Assembly: GCF_000348985.1 (NCBI RefSeq)
Contig: NC_035934.1
Span: 62,001 to 126,000 of the forward strand
Reading direction: 5' to 3'
From: Huiozyma naganishii CBS 8797
Lineage: Eukaryota; Ascomycota; Saccharomycetes; Saccharomycetales; Saccharomycetaceae
DNA: 64,000 nucleotides
Shown here piece by piece: positions 53,001 to 60,421 of this stretch; the first letter of the stretch is position 1; each line of letters begins with the position of its first letter. The translations under genes and the position numbers were made by a program. The notes beneath the pieces were generated by a model. The model did no database searches and was not told the origin of the DNA. It was given only the letters and a program-made list of their open reading frames with translations.

Positions 53001-53365
53001 ATTGCTGATATACTTAATGTCGTCAAAAGGTTGATCAGGTAACTGAGCAAGAGTAACCCGATTGTGCAAATGATACCCAGCTGTCCCAGAATAAATCCAA
53101 ACCGGAGAAACATCAAAATAGAAAGCACATTCAGTGCCGTTGGGACAAAAACACCATCATAAGTACCCAATTTATCCTTATGAGGATTTTCAGGGTCATA
53201 TCTAGATGACTGCTTCCCGCTAGTCGGAGTAGCATGATAGCTGAAGTACGTTTCACTTTCTCTTCTGGACGCGGGGAGCAGTAATGAAGCCGCATTCGAG
53301 GTTGATTCGGTAACCACATGTGTAGGCCTGTGACTACCTAAAATCTGGTAAAATTTGGAAGGCAT
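50045..53365 (-). CDS. VHC1: vacuolar cation-chloride cotransporter Vhc1
   Basis: An 1106-residue protein with about 12 membrane segments in residues ~70-560 followed by a long cytosolic tail, the plan of the SLC12 (K-Cl/Na-K-Cl cotransporter) family. Family segments include DGVFVPTALNVLSILMFLRF, GGAYYMISRCLGPEFGGSIG and FFPATAGIFAGAGMSSELRKP. Vhc1 sits in the vacuolar membrane and helps potassium homeostasis and vacuole shape. The length matches S. cerevisiae (1120). The ATG at 53365 begins MPSKFYQILG. Confidence 0.95.
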   Translation of the reverse strand: MPSKFYQILGSHRPTHVVTESTSNAASLLLPASRRESETYFSYHATPTSGKQSSRYDPENPHKDKLGTYDGVFVPTALNVLSILMFLRFGFILGQLGIICTIGLLLLSYLINLLTTLSISAISTNGTVRGGGAYYMISRCLGPEFGGSIGLVFFLGQVFNSGMNAIGIIEPILYNLGKADSEGVLFSVLPDGNELRFIYATIVLLFCFGIALVGSQTVSKAGNIMFFVLVSSIVSIPISTFFKHAFDDGRIAYTGPRWETFMGNLYPHFTKGAAGSLLKKKETFSNLFGVFFPATAGIFAGAGMSSELRKPSKSIPKGTLWGLLFTFLCYSVVVLFMSASIPRETLYREVQVIQSVSAVQWLIFLGELSTSLFSIIVGMVGAAYVLEAIAKDSIIFGLSLFCRKPVYSLVFTWVLTQLCLFSDVNKIASFITMTFLMTFIVMNLACFFLEIAAAPNFRPSFKYFDRYTAFSGAVLSVLAMIIVDGVIASALISAMMILFLIIHYCCPPKPWGDVSQSLIYHQVRKYLLRLKQDNIKYWRPQILLLVDNPRTSWNLIRFCNHLKKGGLYILGHVTVTSNFQKQYEELKKQKSAWCEIRDIAKIKAFIQVGTGPTLPWGVRNVFLGSGLGGMKPNITVVGFFDLYSRHKARTALDSKGLTSRHATDSNQLVVDIPDYKDPLPTDACKNEEKVKVTQWVQIIEDLSLMQSNIAIAHGFADIELPTGNENETKKKKVIDLYPIQMSATVDGTREWPAMISSNFDTYTLILQLGAILITVPEWKRTHLVRVVLFVEKDADRSAEIQRMTKLLQVLRIEAEVLVVSLDQFRFYNTIVNGDSISLDYVNMKLKDSQWWKDLVEARQTLFPKRRFSTTKPIETNAPYDKSHLHRYDTSKLQKLGVSFKMSSNMPQQPPTVSSTSDSDESGEIDSGKPSISCSQLSINQISKKLNKMHKTNNRCDTLREIKSTHSLKPVFSSNTIPKTRILEDGTGDKPTLVPIADEDLASESTRNEVLPDLSPCDSEESLVTAMKNVKFDDLPGIAQHLILNDVMKQVSRESGLIFSTLPIPPLGTHKDYDDSLQYVKDLDIWLDGLPPTMLINSQTMTVTTAL

Positions 53366-53767
53366 GTGACTGCGTGCCCTACTTTTTTTGACCGTTCCAA
53401 CTGATCCGGTTATCGTTCAGAGTGGACGCTCACTTCCCTTACAAAAAATAAATAAATAGAGATAAAATATGCCAAGTAAGCAAATCATCGAATAAGTGGT
53501 GTTCTGGAGGTTCCTAAGGCAATAGTAAAGGCAAAGATGATCTGTGCAGAGTAGTAAAGAGTAGCTGGTAACAGGGTGTATTTTTTTTGTTCTGAAAATG
53601 TATGGCTCATTGACTGCTTGTCACTAAGTTCATGTTCAGAGTATTTTAAATGACGTTTGATCGACTGAGGAGTGATACATGATAATATACAAACACATTA
53701 ATCGTAGATAAAGTCCACTAGTAAATGTTATCTTTGATTCTTGTACCTCTTGAAAATCAACATAGAC
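53366..53767. other. gap between VHC1 and NSA1
   Basis: 402 AT-rich bases containing the VHC1 promoter and the NSA1 3' end. ARC40 and CUE3, found in this part of the S. cerevisiae duplicate tracks, are absent. No RNA gene recognised. Confidence 0.4.
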
Positions 53768-55090
53768 TTATTCTTTAATTTTTTTTGCCTTACTCTCCAG
53801 TGTATCCCATAATTTATCTACATCCTCTTCAGTTTCTTCGATGACCCTCTTCCTCTTCTGTTTCGTTTTCTGTTTATCAACAACGGGCTCGGCAGTTTGC
53901 ACTGGTTTGTTGTCGAGTAATTCAATGAGGTTAACTTTCGATGGAGTATACACTTTGGCGAGGGTTCTCAAGGATTGAACATCGAAAACACGAACATAAC
54001 GATCTAACCCGCCCTGTAAAAGATACCCCTCGTCATGACAAATGCTAATAAAAGTCGGAGCACCAACAATATCGGATTTCCCGTATTTACCCAGCAGAGT
54101 ACCGGCAGCATTAAATTTCCATACCCCATGTTTTGTGTCTGTCGTGACAAAACTGAACTCTTTGATATTTGATGATTTCAAGTTCTTATTAGCTGTCGTC
54201 TCGCCTACAAATTCCAGTGACGTTAATGGCTCACGTCCTGGAAACAAATCGATGTAACGAAGTGGTTTTCTACCATGACGGGTTTGATATATACCCAGAT
54301 GTGACCACCGAGTGACAACAGCAAACTGAAAGTTTAACTCGCCCTCATTTTCCGCACTGGACACTGGTTCAGGATCAAGAAACCTTAATTGCATCGGCCA
54401 AATCGGTACCTTCATATCTAATCTATCGTTTTTAACATTCTTCGCCTCCCATATTTGATTCAACTTTTGGTAAGTTTTATCCAAGTCAAACAGTTTGACC
54501 AGATTTTCTTCACCACCGGTTGCAAAAACGTATTTGTCCTTTAAAGTTGTATTATCATATAATTGAACAAATTCCAATGGTGCCTTAACTTTATGGGTAC
54601 ACGTCTTTGTAATTTTGTTCTTAGACGATACAGAAATGATATGGACTAATCCGGATTTTGTGGCTGCCAGTAGGACACCTTTCTTCAACCAACACAAAGT
54701 AACAAATGCATCCGGCATTTTGGTTCTCCTATTAGAAGCCGCCATGAGAGAGTCCAAGACACTCTGATCAAACAATGATTCATTGAAATCCATTATAACC
54801 TCCCATTTAAAGAGGGGGACCTTACTGGCGTCTTCCTCGACAGATTCTAAGTTAACAACTGCTTTCCTTTCACATAGTTGCAACGTACCATTACTCCTTG
54901 CAAATACAAACTTGCTATCGTCATCGATAACGCGCACCCAACGATCAATGGCATTTTGCGAACCGCCAACAAGTTGCGATGAGCCCAGATAAATATCCGT
55001 ATCGGAACCCTTTACCGCGGTGTTTGCCCCAACGTTACACACCAGCTCTTTTACACAATTGCTGTCTTTACAACCCAGCAACAGTCTCAT
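53768..55090 (-). CDS. NSA1: pre-60S assembly factor Nsa1
   Basis: A 440-residue WD40 protein with a Lys-rich nuclear-type C-terminus (KQKTKQKRKRVIEE). It matches Nsa1/WDR74: MRLLLGCKDSNCVKELVC at the start and GGLDRYVRVFDVQ near the end. Nsa1 joins early 60S precursors in the nucleolus and is later stripped by the AAA ATPase Rix7. S. cerevisiae Nsa1 has 463 residues. The ATG is at 55090. In S. cerevisiae it is on chromosome VII; here it lies between chromosome II genes VHC1 and SWC5. Confidence 0.94.
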   Translation of the reverse strand: MRLLLGCKDSNCVKELVCNVGANTAVKGSDTDIYLGSSQLVGGSQNAIDRWVRVIDDDSKFVFARSNGTLQLCERKAVVNLESVEEDASKVPLFKWEVIMDFNESLFDQSVLDSLMAASNRRTKMPDAFVTLCWLKKGVLLAATKSGLVHIISVSSKNKITKTCTHKVKAPLEFVQLYDNTTLKDKYVFATGGEENLVKLFDLDKTYQKLNQIWEAKNVKNDRLDMKVPIWPMQLRFLDPEPVSSAENEGELNFQFAVVTRWSHLGIYQTRHGRKPLRYIDLFPGREPLTSLEFVGETTANKNLKSSNIKEFSFVTTDTKHGVWKFNAAGTLLGKYGKSDIVGAPTFISICHDEGYLLQGGLDRYVRVFDVQSLRTLAKVYTPSKVNLIELLDNKPVQTAEPVVDKQKTKQKRKRVIEETEEDVDKLWDTLESKAKKIKE

Positions 55091-55146
55091 TATCGATTGC
55101 GGTTATGCCCTGCCTTTGCACCTCAATGGAACAGCGTGTATGCGAT

Positions 55147-55194
55147 GCGATGAGCTTACCTTCTACGATTATTTCATTATATGAAAAATTTTTC
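55147..55194. promoter_or_regulatory. PAC and RRPE motifs between NSA1 and SWC5
   Basis: GCGATGAG at 55147-55154 is a perfect PAC core and TGAAAAATTTTTC at 55182-55194 a strong RRPE. They are 57-104 bases upstream of NSA1 and also within 136 bases of the SWC5 start. Confidence 0.7.
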
Positions 55195-55282
55195 TGTTCA
55201 TCAAAAATGACTTTTCAGAAGGGCATGTTATAGTGTAGGATGGGAAGCCCGTAAGGGGAGTTCGAAGCTGATATACTTGAAA

Positions 55283-56188
55283 ATGACTAGTACAGACGGT
55301 GCAGATGTGAGTAATGTGATTGAGGACGATGATGGATATGTAGAGGAGGAAGATTTGGATTTTGTCCCCGAGCCAAGGCAAGGTGTTACTGAAGAAGCGG
55401 CGGAGGATGATGAAGGGGAGGAGGACGACGGGGAACGTGATGGGAAACTGGCTCGATCTTATGCCGCATTAGAGAGCGAAACTGGTGGACTCGTGAAAAC
55501 AAGACACGGGAGACAGGTGGAGAAAGATTTGAAGAGGAAGAATAGATACGAGCACATGATGGAGGGAGGATCGGCGACGCTGTCCCCGCAAATAGAGTCT
55601 ATCTGGGAAGAACTAAGCCGAGAGAGTGAGCAAAGGTTACATAACGTTAAACTTGCGAAAAAGTCCGTGTTATCAGATGTTGTGGAGGGCGATGACAACA
55701 AAGATATCGGCCTCGATAATCAAAGTGAACAGATACTGATTGAAAGAACGTATAAGTTTGCAGGCGAGACTATCACCGAAAAGAAGATGGTTCCAAGGTC
55801 CAGTGCCATGGCTAAGGAGTTCTTGAACAGTTTGAAATTTAAGTCTGATAAAACAACCACAAATGCTCCAAGCGATAATATACCGCGGGGGGGCTTGCCC
55901 GATGAGGATAAACAGAACCTGCGAAGGCCACTGAAACGGAAGTCAATACTGGAGGATATAATAGCAGGGTCACTAAAGCCGAAACTTACCACTTTGGAGA
56001 AATCGAAATTGGATTGGGTCAAGTATGTGGATAAGGCAGGTATTCACGAGGATTTGCAACTGCATAATAAAGATGGTTACTTAGAGAGACAAGATTTCTT
56101 GAATCGTGTTGAACAGAACAAGGACACGCAGTACAAAGAGCTTCGCAAAAAACAGCTTGAAATGCAGCTGAACACGCAACAAAACTAG
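55283..56188 (+). CDS. SWC5: SWR1 complex subunit Swc5
   Basis: A 301-residue protein with an acidic N-terminus (DDDGYVEEEDLDFVPEP; DEGEEDDGERD) and a C-terminal BCNT domain: TTLEKSKLDWVKYVDKAGI then NKDGYLERQDFLNRVE. Swc5 belongs to the SWR1 remodeller that exchanges H2A for H2A.Z; the acidic DEF/Y part binds H2A-H2B dimers. S. cerevisiae Swc5 has 303 residues. The ATG at 55283 (MTSTDGAD) is chosen; the frame upstream starts from a TTG. Divergent from NSA1 over 192 bases. Confidence 0.95.
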   Translation: MTSTDGADVSNVIEDDDGYVEEEDLDFVPEPRQGVTEEAAEDDEGEEDDGERDGKLARSYAALESETGGLVKTRHGRQVEKDLKRKNRYEHMMEGGSATLSPQIESIWEELSRESEQRLHNVKLAKKSVLSDVVEGDDNKDIGLDNQSEQILIERTYKFAGETITEKKMVPRSSAMAKEFLNSLKFKSDKTTTNAPSDNIPRGGLPDEDKQNLRRPLKRKSILEDIIAGSLKPKLTTLEKSKLDWVKYVDKAGIHEDLQLHNKDGYLERQDFLNRVEQNKDTQYKELRKKQLEMQLNTQQN

Positions 56189-56299
56189 AGAGTTGCATGG
56201 GGGGAATGTTATATGGTCTATGCTTATCATTATGATTATTAGTATATAGGGTTAGAAAGGGGAATGATAAAGAGTATTATTAATGTGCATGTGTTTTCT

Positions 56300-57919
56300 C
56301 TATAAGGTGTACCTGAAATTCAGGTTTTCGAAGTCAGTAAGGTCTGCAAATTCGACGTTTTCAATCTTTTGAGGACCTCGCTCCTCCTGCAATTTGTCAC
56401 GTCTTTTGTTTTCCATGATGTTGAAGAGCAAGAGAACTATCAGTGCGGCCACACAGTATGCGTAGCAGACAACCATGGAAGTCTTTGCACCGGAGTAGTT
56501 TGGAGCTTGTTTGGCAATGAAACATTGTGGACCTGCAATGTTTGCTGCGGCGTAAGCTACTAAATTGATCGAAGAGACAGTCCATTTTTTGGTGTAACCG
56601 GCAGCGTTGGCACTAATATTTGATAGGACGCAAATGAAGGAGGTCGGAATCAAGTACCAAAGATACACACCTGCCAGTCTTGCCTTTTTGTTGTCCTTAG
56701 CGTAGGCCAACATACAGTTACCAATTAATGCAATAACAGCACAAAAGATGGCCCATGTCAGTTTGTATGAAAGGATTTTAACCTTTTTCTTACCGAAATA
56801 GTCTGATAAGATACCAAACAGTGGAGAGGAGACCAATTCGATGGCACCAGGGATCAGGCCCATCAACAAGGAATCCGTTGTGGAGTAACCGAAATCGGTG
56901 TTTAGTAGAATACTCATGAAATTTGTGATCCCACCGTTGGGGATTTGTACTGCGACAGAGTACCAAAAATACATCCATGTTCTAGGGTCCTTCAACGCTT
57001 CTATTATTTGATATTTTTTCACTTGATGATTACCAAACCCTTGTTGGTTTGATCTAATTCTTTGTACGACCATCAACTTCTCTCTTTCGTTCAAGAACCT
57101 AGCCTTTGATGGGTCATCTGGGATCCAGTACCATACTAGTGCCCCTAGCGCGATAGTGATGACACCGATAATCACGAACAGCAGTTTCCAAGCGGGGATT
57201 GAGTACGAGTCCTTGTGCAGGACAAGCCCATAAGCCATAGAGTTCAACATAATGACCCCCAGACCGTTCATCCCAAACCAGAAACAAATTCTTGTGAATT
57301 GTTCATTTGATTTCCAGTACTGAGCTGTGATAATGGTGAAACAGGGAGTTACGACACCTTCTGCACAACCTAGCAGCACCCTCAAAGCGATGAAAGCCGC
57401 GTAATTGATACGTGGAGCAGCATGGCAACACAAAATCAACCCCCATGAGCCGATGAACAGAGCAAGCAATTTACTCATGTGTTTCGTCTTTTGGAAAATC
57501 AGTTGTACTGGACCCAAGTTCATGAACAAATACCCAAAATAGAACGCTGAGCCGACCCACGAGTACTGATCCCCGTGCATGTGCAAGTCCTGTCTCAACC
57601 CCATGATCGCGGCAGACCCAGTAGCGATCTTGTCCATGTATTGGATTGCGTAAATGAAGCAGATGAGCGGGAACATCACCAAATCGAGTTTCCACACAAG
57701 TTTCCTATCCTCCTCTGGTGTCACTGTAATTTTCTTAGCCTCATCGGCTAACTTCATTGCATCGTCCACATGGCCAGACTGTAAATCGACGAACTCTTTG
57801 TCACCGGAAGCGTCATCCCTGCCGTCCTCCTCATCGGCAGCCGCTACTCTGTAACTGATTTTCTCCTCTACAGCGTCCAAAGAAGATTTCTTCGAGCTCG
57901 TACTGTATGAAGAAACCAT
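56300..57919 (-). CDS. DAL5: allantoate permease family transporter, DAL5-like
   Basis: A 539-residue member of the anion:cation symporter branch of the MFS with about 12 membrane segments. It resembles S. cerevisiae Dal5 strongly over the whole length, including VTPEEDRKLVWKLD, the block HGDQYSWVGSAFYFGYLFMN, LRVLLGCAEGVVTPCFTIIT, and a C-terminus FADLTDFENLNFRYTL. Dal5 imports allantoate, ureidosuccinate and some dipeptides under nitrogen limitation. A close paralogue with another substrate cannot be excluded. S. cerevisiae DAL5 is on another chromosome, so the gene is out of place between SWC5 and OM14. The ATG at 57919 (MVSSYST). No GATAAG/CTTATC is seen within 800 bases upstream. Confidence 0.85.
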   Translation of the reverse strand: MVSSYSTSSKKSSLDAVEEKISYRVAAADEEDGRDDASGDKEFVDLQSGHVDDAMKLADEAKKITVTPEEDRKLVWKLDLVMFPLICFIYAIQYMDKIATGSAAIMGLRQDLHMHGDQYSWVGSAFYFGYLFMNLGPVQLIFQKTKHMSKLLALFIGSWGLILCCHAAPRINYAAFIALRVLLGCAEGVVTPCFTIITAQYWKSNEQFTRICFWFGMNGLGVIMLNSMAYGLVLHKDSYSIPAWKLLFVIIGVITIALGALVWYWIPDDPSKARFLNEREKLMVVQRIRSNQQGFGNHQVKKYQIIEALKDPRTWMYFWYSVAVQIPNGGITNFMSILLNTDFGYSTTDSLLMGLIPGAIELVSSPLFGILSDYFGKKKVKILSYKLTWAIFCAVIALIGNCMLAYAKDNKKARLAGVYLWYLIPTSFICVLSNISANAAGYTKKWTVSSINLVAYAAANIAGPQCFIAKQAPNYSGAKTSMVVCYAYCVAALIVLLLFNIMENKRRDKLQEERGPQKIENVEFADLTDFENLNFRYTL

Positions 57920-59732
57920 AATTGACCTGATGCGGTGTTTCAGCGCAAGACACAAAGAATACGAGAGAATACAAGAGAGTACGAGAGACTACTCGAGGAA
58001 GTGACAAGAAGATGCGCTCATTCGACCCAGTTTATGTACCTTGCATGGAGACCCTCGGGTCCCGTCCATCGCGCTCCACAGTTTCGGCCCGCTGACACCA
58101 ACTGTGGGACCGTGCTACCTGTACAGAGGCTCTGCACTGATGACCTAACCCATCCAAAGAGAACACCCATTGCGTTACCGGCACATTCTTCCCACTGTGT
58201 CCCGATGCAGTAATACCGGGCGGGCCAGCAGGCACTCGAAGCGTTGGCAGTGCAGCAGGGCAGCAGGGCAGCAGGGCAGTAGCGGGACACTTGCTACGGC
58301 TTTGTGGGGACACAGAGTGTGGTGGGGTGCCGTCTTGGGGTGTGACTTCGTGAGGTGTGCCACAGTTAAGAGTAGACCTGCCAGTGGGAGAGAGTAACTT
58401 GGTGTTCCTGTGGTGTGCTCGACGGTGCAGTTCCCCAGACATCACTTTCGACGATCGACCAGTTTTTCCGCTTGAAAAAATTCTCGAGTATAAAAGCGGC
58501 CGATGCTTGAAAAATTTTCAGTCGATGGCGTCGTTCCTCTCTCGCTCTCTCTGTTGTTCTCCTTTGAGGAGCCCAACAAAATCTCTTTGCCTTTTGGCTT
58601 AGATCAAGTGTAGTATCTGTTCTTTTCAGTGTAACAACTGAAATGACCCTCATTGAGGCTCATTACCTTTACAATTATATTGTTACAAACACCAATTTTT
58701 GGCAAAAACCTTCATTATTATTTTTATAATGATAATAATATAGACGATAGGAGGCTTGTTGGAACTGTGGCTGTGCGAGTATCTGGTTATTGCGGTCCCA
58801 AACGCGGCGGAGTTTCCAGGAGTTTTTTATTTGGACATTGGTCTCTTTGCAGTTATTCGATTAACAAAGGAGATATTTGAGGGTTGCGAGGCGAGTGGTT
58901 GTTGTGGACTGGGCGGTGGCCCCTCGTTTCTCCTTCGCTTCTCTCTCTCTCTCTCTCTCTATCTATCTTTCTTCCTGTCGCATAGTTTCCCCCGCTATCC
59001 TCCTGCTTTGTTCATGATTTGGCTTTGCTCGTTGCAGCGACGGTCTTTTCTCGTGTGACACTGGGTATTCGTACCCGGTGTTCCCGCGACATTCGATTGT
59101 TTTCATCGAGTAGGTTACAATTTTGAATGTTGCAGGGCGATGTTGGGTTTGTGTGTGTGGGGGGAGAGAAAGTGTGAGGTGAGTTGGGGTTTGGAAGAGA
59201 GAGTGCGGGGAGCCAAGTTCGCTTGCGTTCTTTTCCTCTCGGTCCCGACTCCCATCTCTCCCCGTTTTCCCCCCAGATATCTTTGCAATAGGACTGGCTT
59301 CCTATATGAGCTCCGGATCCCCCACTGCTGTTTACCTGTGGCTGTGTTTCTCGGTGTACACGCACGGTCTCTGACGCGCCAGAGGTGTCATGTTTGAGGA
59401 ACGTTTGCACCCCCATCTCTCCTCCATAAGATCGCTTCTCTCTGTCCTATCGTCGCCCCATATTATTATTCTCCCCCCCTCCTCCAAAGCAGCCCAGATG
59501 AGTCCATCTGGCTGACCACATCCTTTGGAGGGTCCCCGTAGCATCGACGTCCCGTCGTCCAAGTCGTCGTCCCCTGCCCTCTTGGACCAATCAGCGCCCT
59601 GCAAGGGCAGATCCCTGATTTTTCTCTGTTTAACGCAGTTTTCGTATATAAAGAGTCTTGTTTTGAGAGAGTGGATGGGGGGGAGTGGACGGCGTTGCAG
59701 TCCGTGTTGGTGCGTGTAGAGGCAACCAAGTA
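57920..59732. other. 1.8-kb gap between DAL5-like gene and OM14
   Basis: No conserved protein or RNA gene recognised. Features seen: three 10-bp units (TACGAGAGAA type) at 57960-57989 in the DAL5-like leader; CAGCAGGG units at about 58253-58279; a plus-strand TATAAAAG at 58489-58496 followed by TGAAAAATTTTCA at 58508-58520 and a 25-codon frame at 58524; AT-rich sequence at 58640-58745; (CT)10 at 58941-58960; and OM14 promoter sequence near 59640-59730 (TATATAAAG at about 59645). The TATA box may start an uncharacterised transcript. Confidence 0.4.
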
Positions 59733-60232
59733 ATGTCTGAATCGTATGTTGATGCTGGAATTGTGTAGTGTTGTTTCCCCTTGCAGTGTACTAACAGGGT
59801 TTTCCGTTTTACAGAAAGGATCCCATTAACCAAACAACAAGAATCGAGCAACCCCTGGGGGACTCGCCCGTGGATATTCCGTCGGACCAGACCCCGGAGA
59901 ACGGTGCTGGTGAGAAACGCTGCGGCAGTGCGTGTCCAGCGGTACTGTGCGCGGTTTGGGACAGGACCAAGCAGTTCGCCGTCGCGTCCAGCAAGACCGT
60001 TTGCCACAAGACTACAGGATTTGCAGCGACGGTGTGCACCGCGTTGAAGAACCCGGTCGTCGCGGTCAACACGCTGCTGGGTGTGTCGCTGCTTTCCGCA
60101 GTGCTCGTGGGTTACGTCAAGGACAAGAGGTTCATACAGGGGAAGTCGCCAAGAGAGATCTGGGGGGCCACGGCAGGCGCTGTGGCGCTCTTGACCGTCG
60201 ACGGACTGCTTTCCAAGAAGTACAGCAAGTGA
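59733..60232 (+). CDS. OM14: mitochondrial outer membrane protein Om14, two exons
   Basis: Spliced gene. Exon 1 is 59733-59743 (11 nt, MSE plus two bases), the intron 59744-59814 (71 nt) and exon 2 59815-60232, giving 142 residues. The C-terminal half carries hydrophobic segments (NPVVAVNTLLGVSLLSAVLV; ATAGAVALLTVDGLLSKKY), matching the Om14 family; S. cerevisiae Om14 has 134 residues and also has an intron near its start. Om14 is an outer-membrane receptor for ribosome-nascent chain complexes and associates with porin and Om45. Without splicing no ATG lies at the head of the frame, which supports the model. Adjacent to ROT2 as on chromosome II. Confidence 0.9.
59744..59814 (+). other. OM14 intron
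   Basis: A 71-nt intron with GTATGT at 59744-59749, TACTAAC at 59789-59795 and acceptor TTTTACAG ending at 59814, about 20 nt from the branch A. An AG immediately after the branch point is too close to be used. Confidence 0.92.
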
Positions 60233-60392
60233 ACTGTGTTCACTCCAGCTTGTTTCCTCTCATTTTATGAGTCGTATGTATGTTGCATGTACCCATCCCA
60301 CCTTGCAATTATTCCTTTAACCTGTAAAGCTTAGTTTTGATTATATTTTGACACTGGGAACTGTACTCACACTACTAGTTGCCGGATCGTAA

Positions 60393-60406
60393 CCCCCCCC
60401 CCCCCC
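60393..60406. repeat. 14-base C homopolymer before ROT2
   Basis: Fourteen consecutive C, ending 15 bases before the ROT2 ATG. Long C runs are rare in yeast and prone to length change or sequencing error. Confidence 0.9.
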
Positions 60407-60421
60407 ACGGAACGTGATCCA

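Noticed and set aside
58756..59058. 100-codon plus-strand frame in the DAL5-OM14 gap
   Set aside because: Does not begin with ATG, ends in a CT-repeat-encoded Ser/Leu run, and resembles no protein I know.
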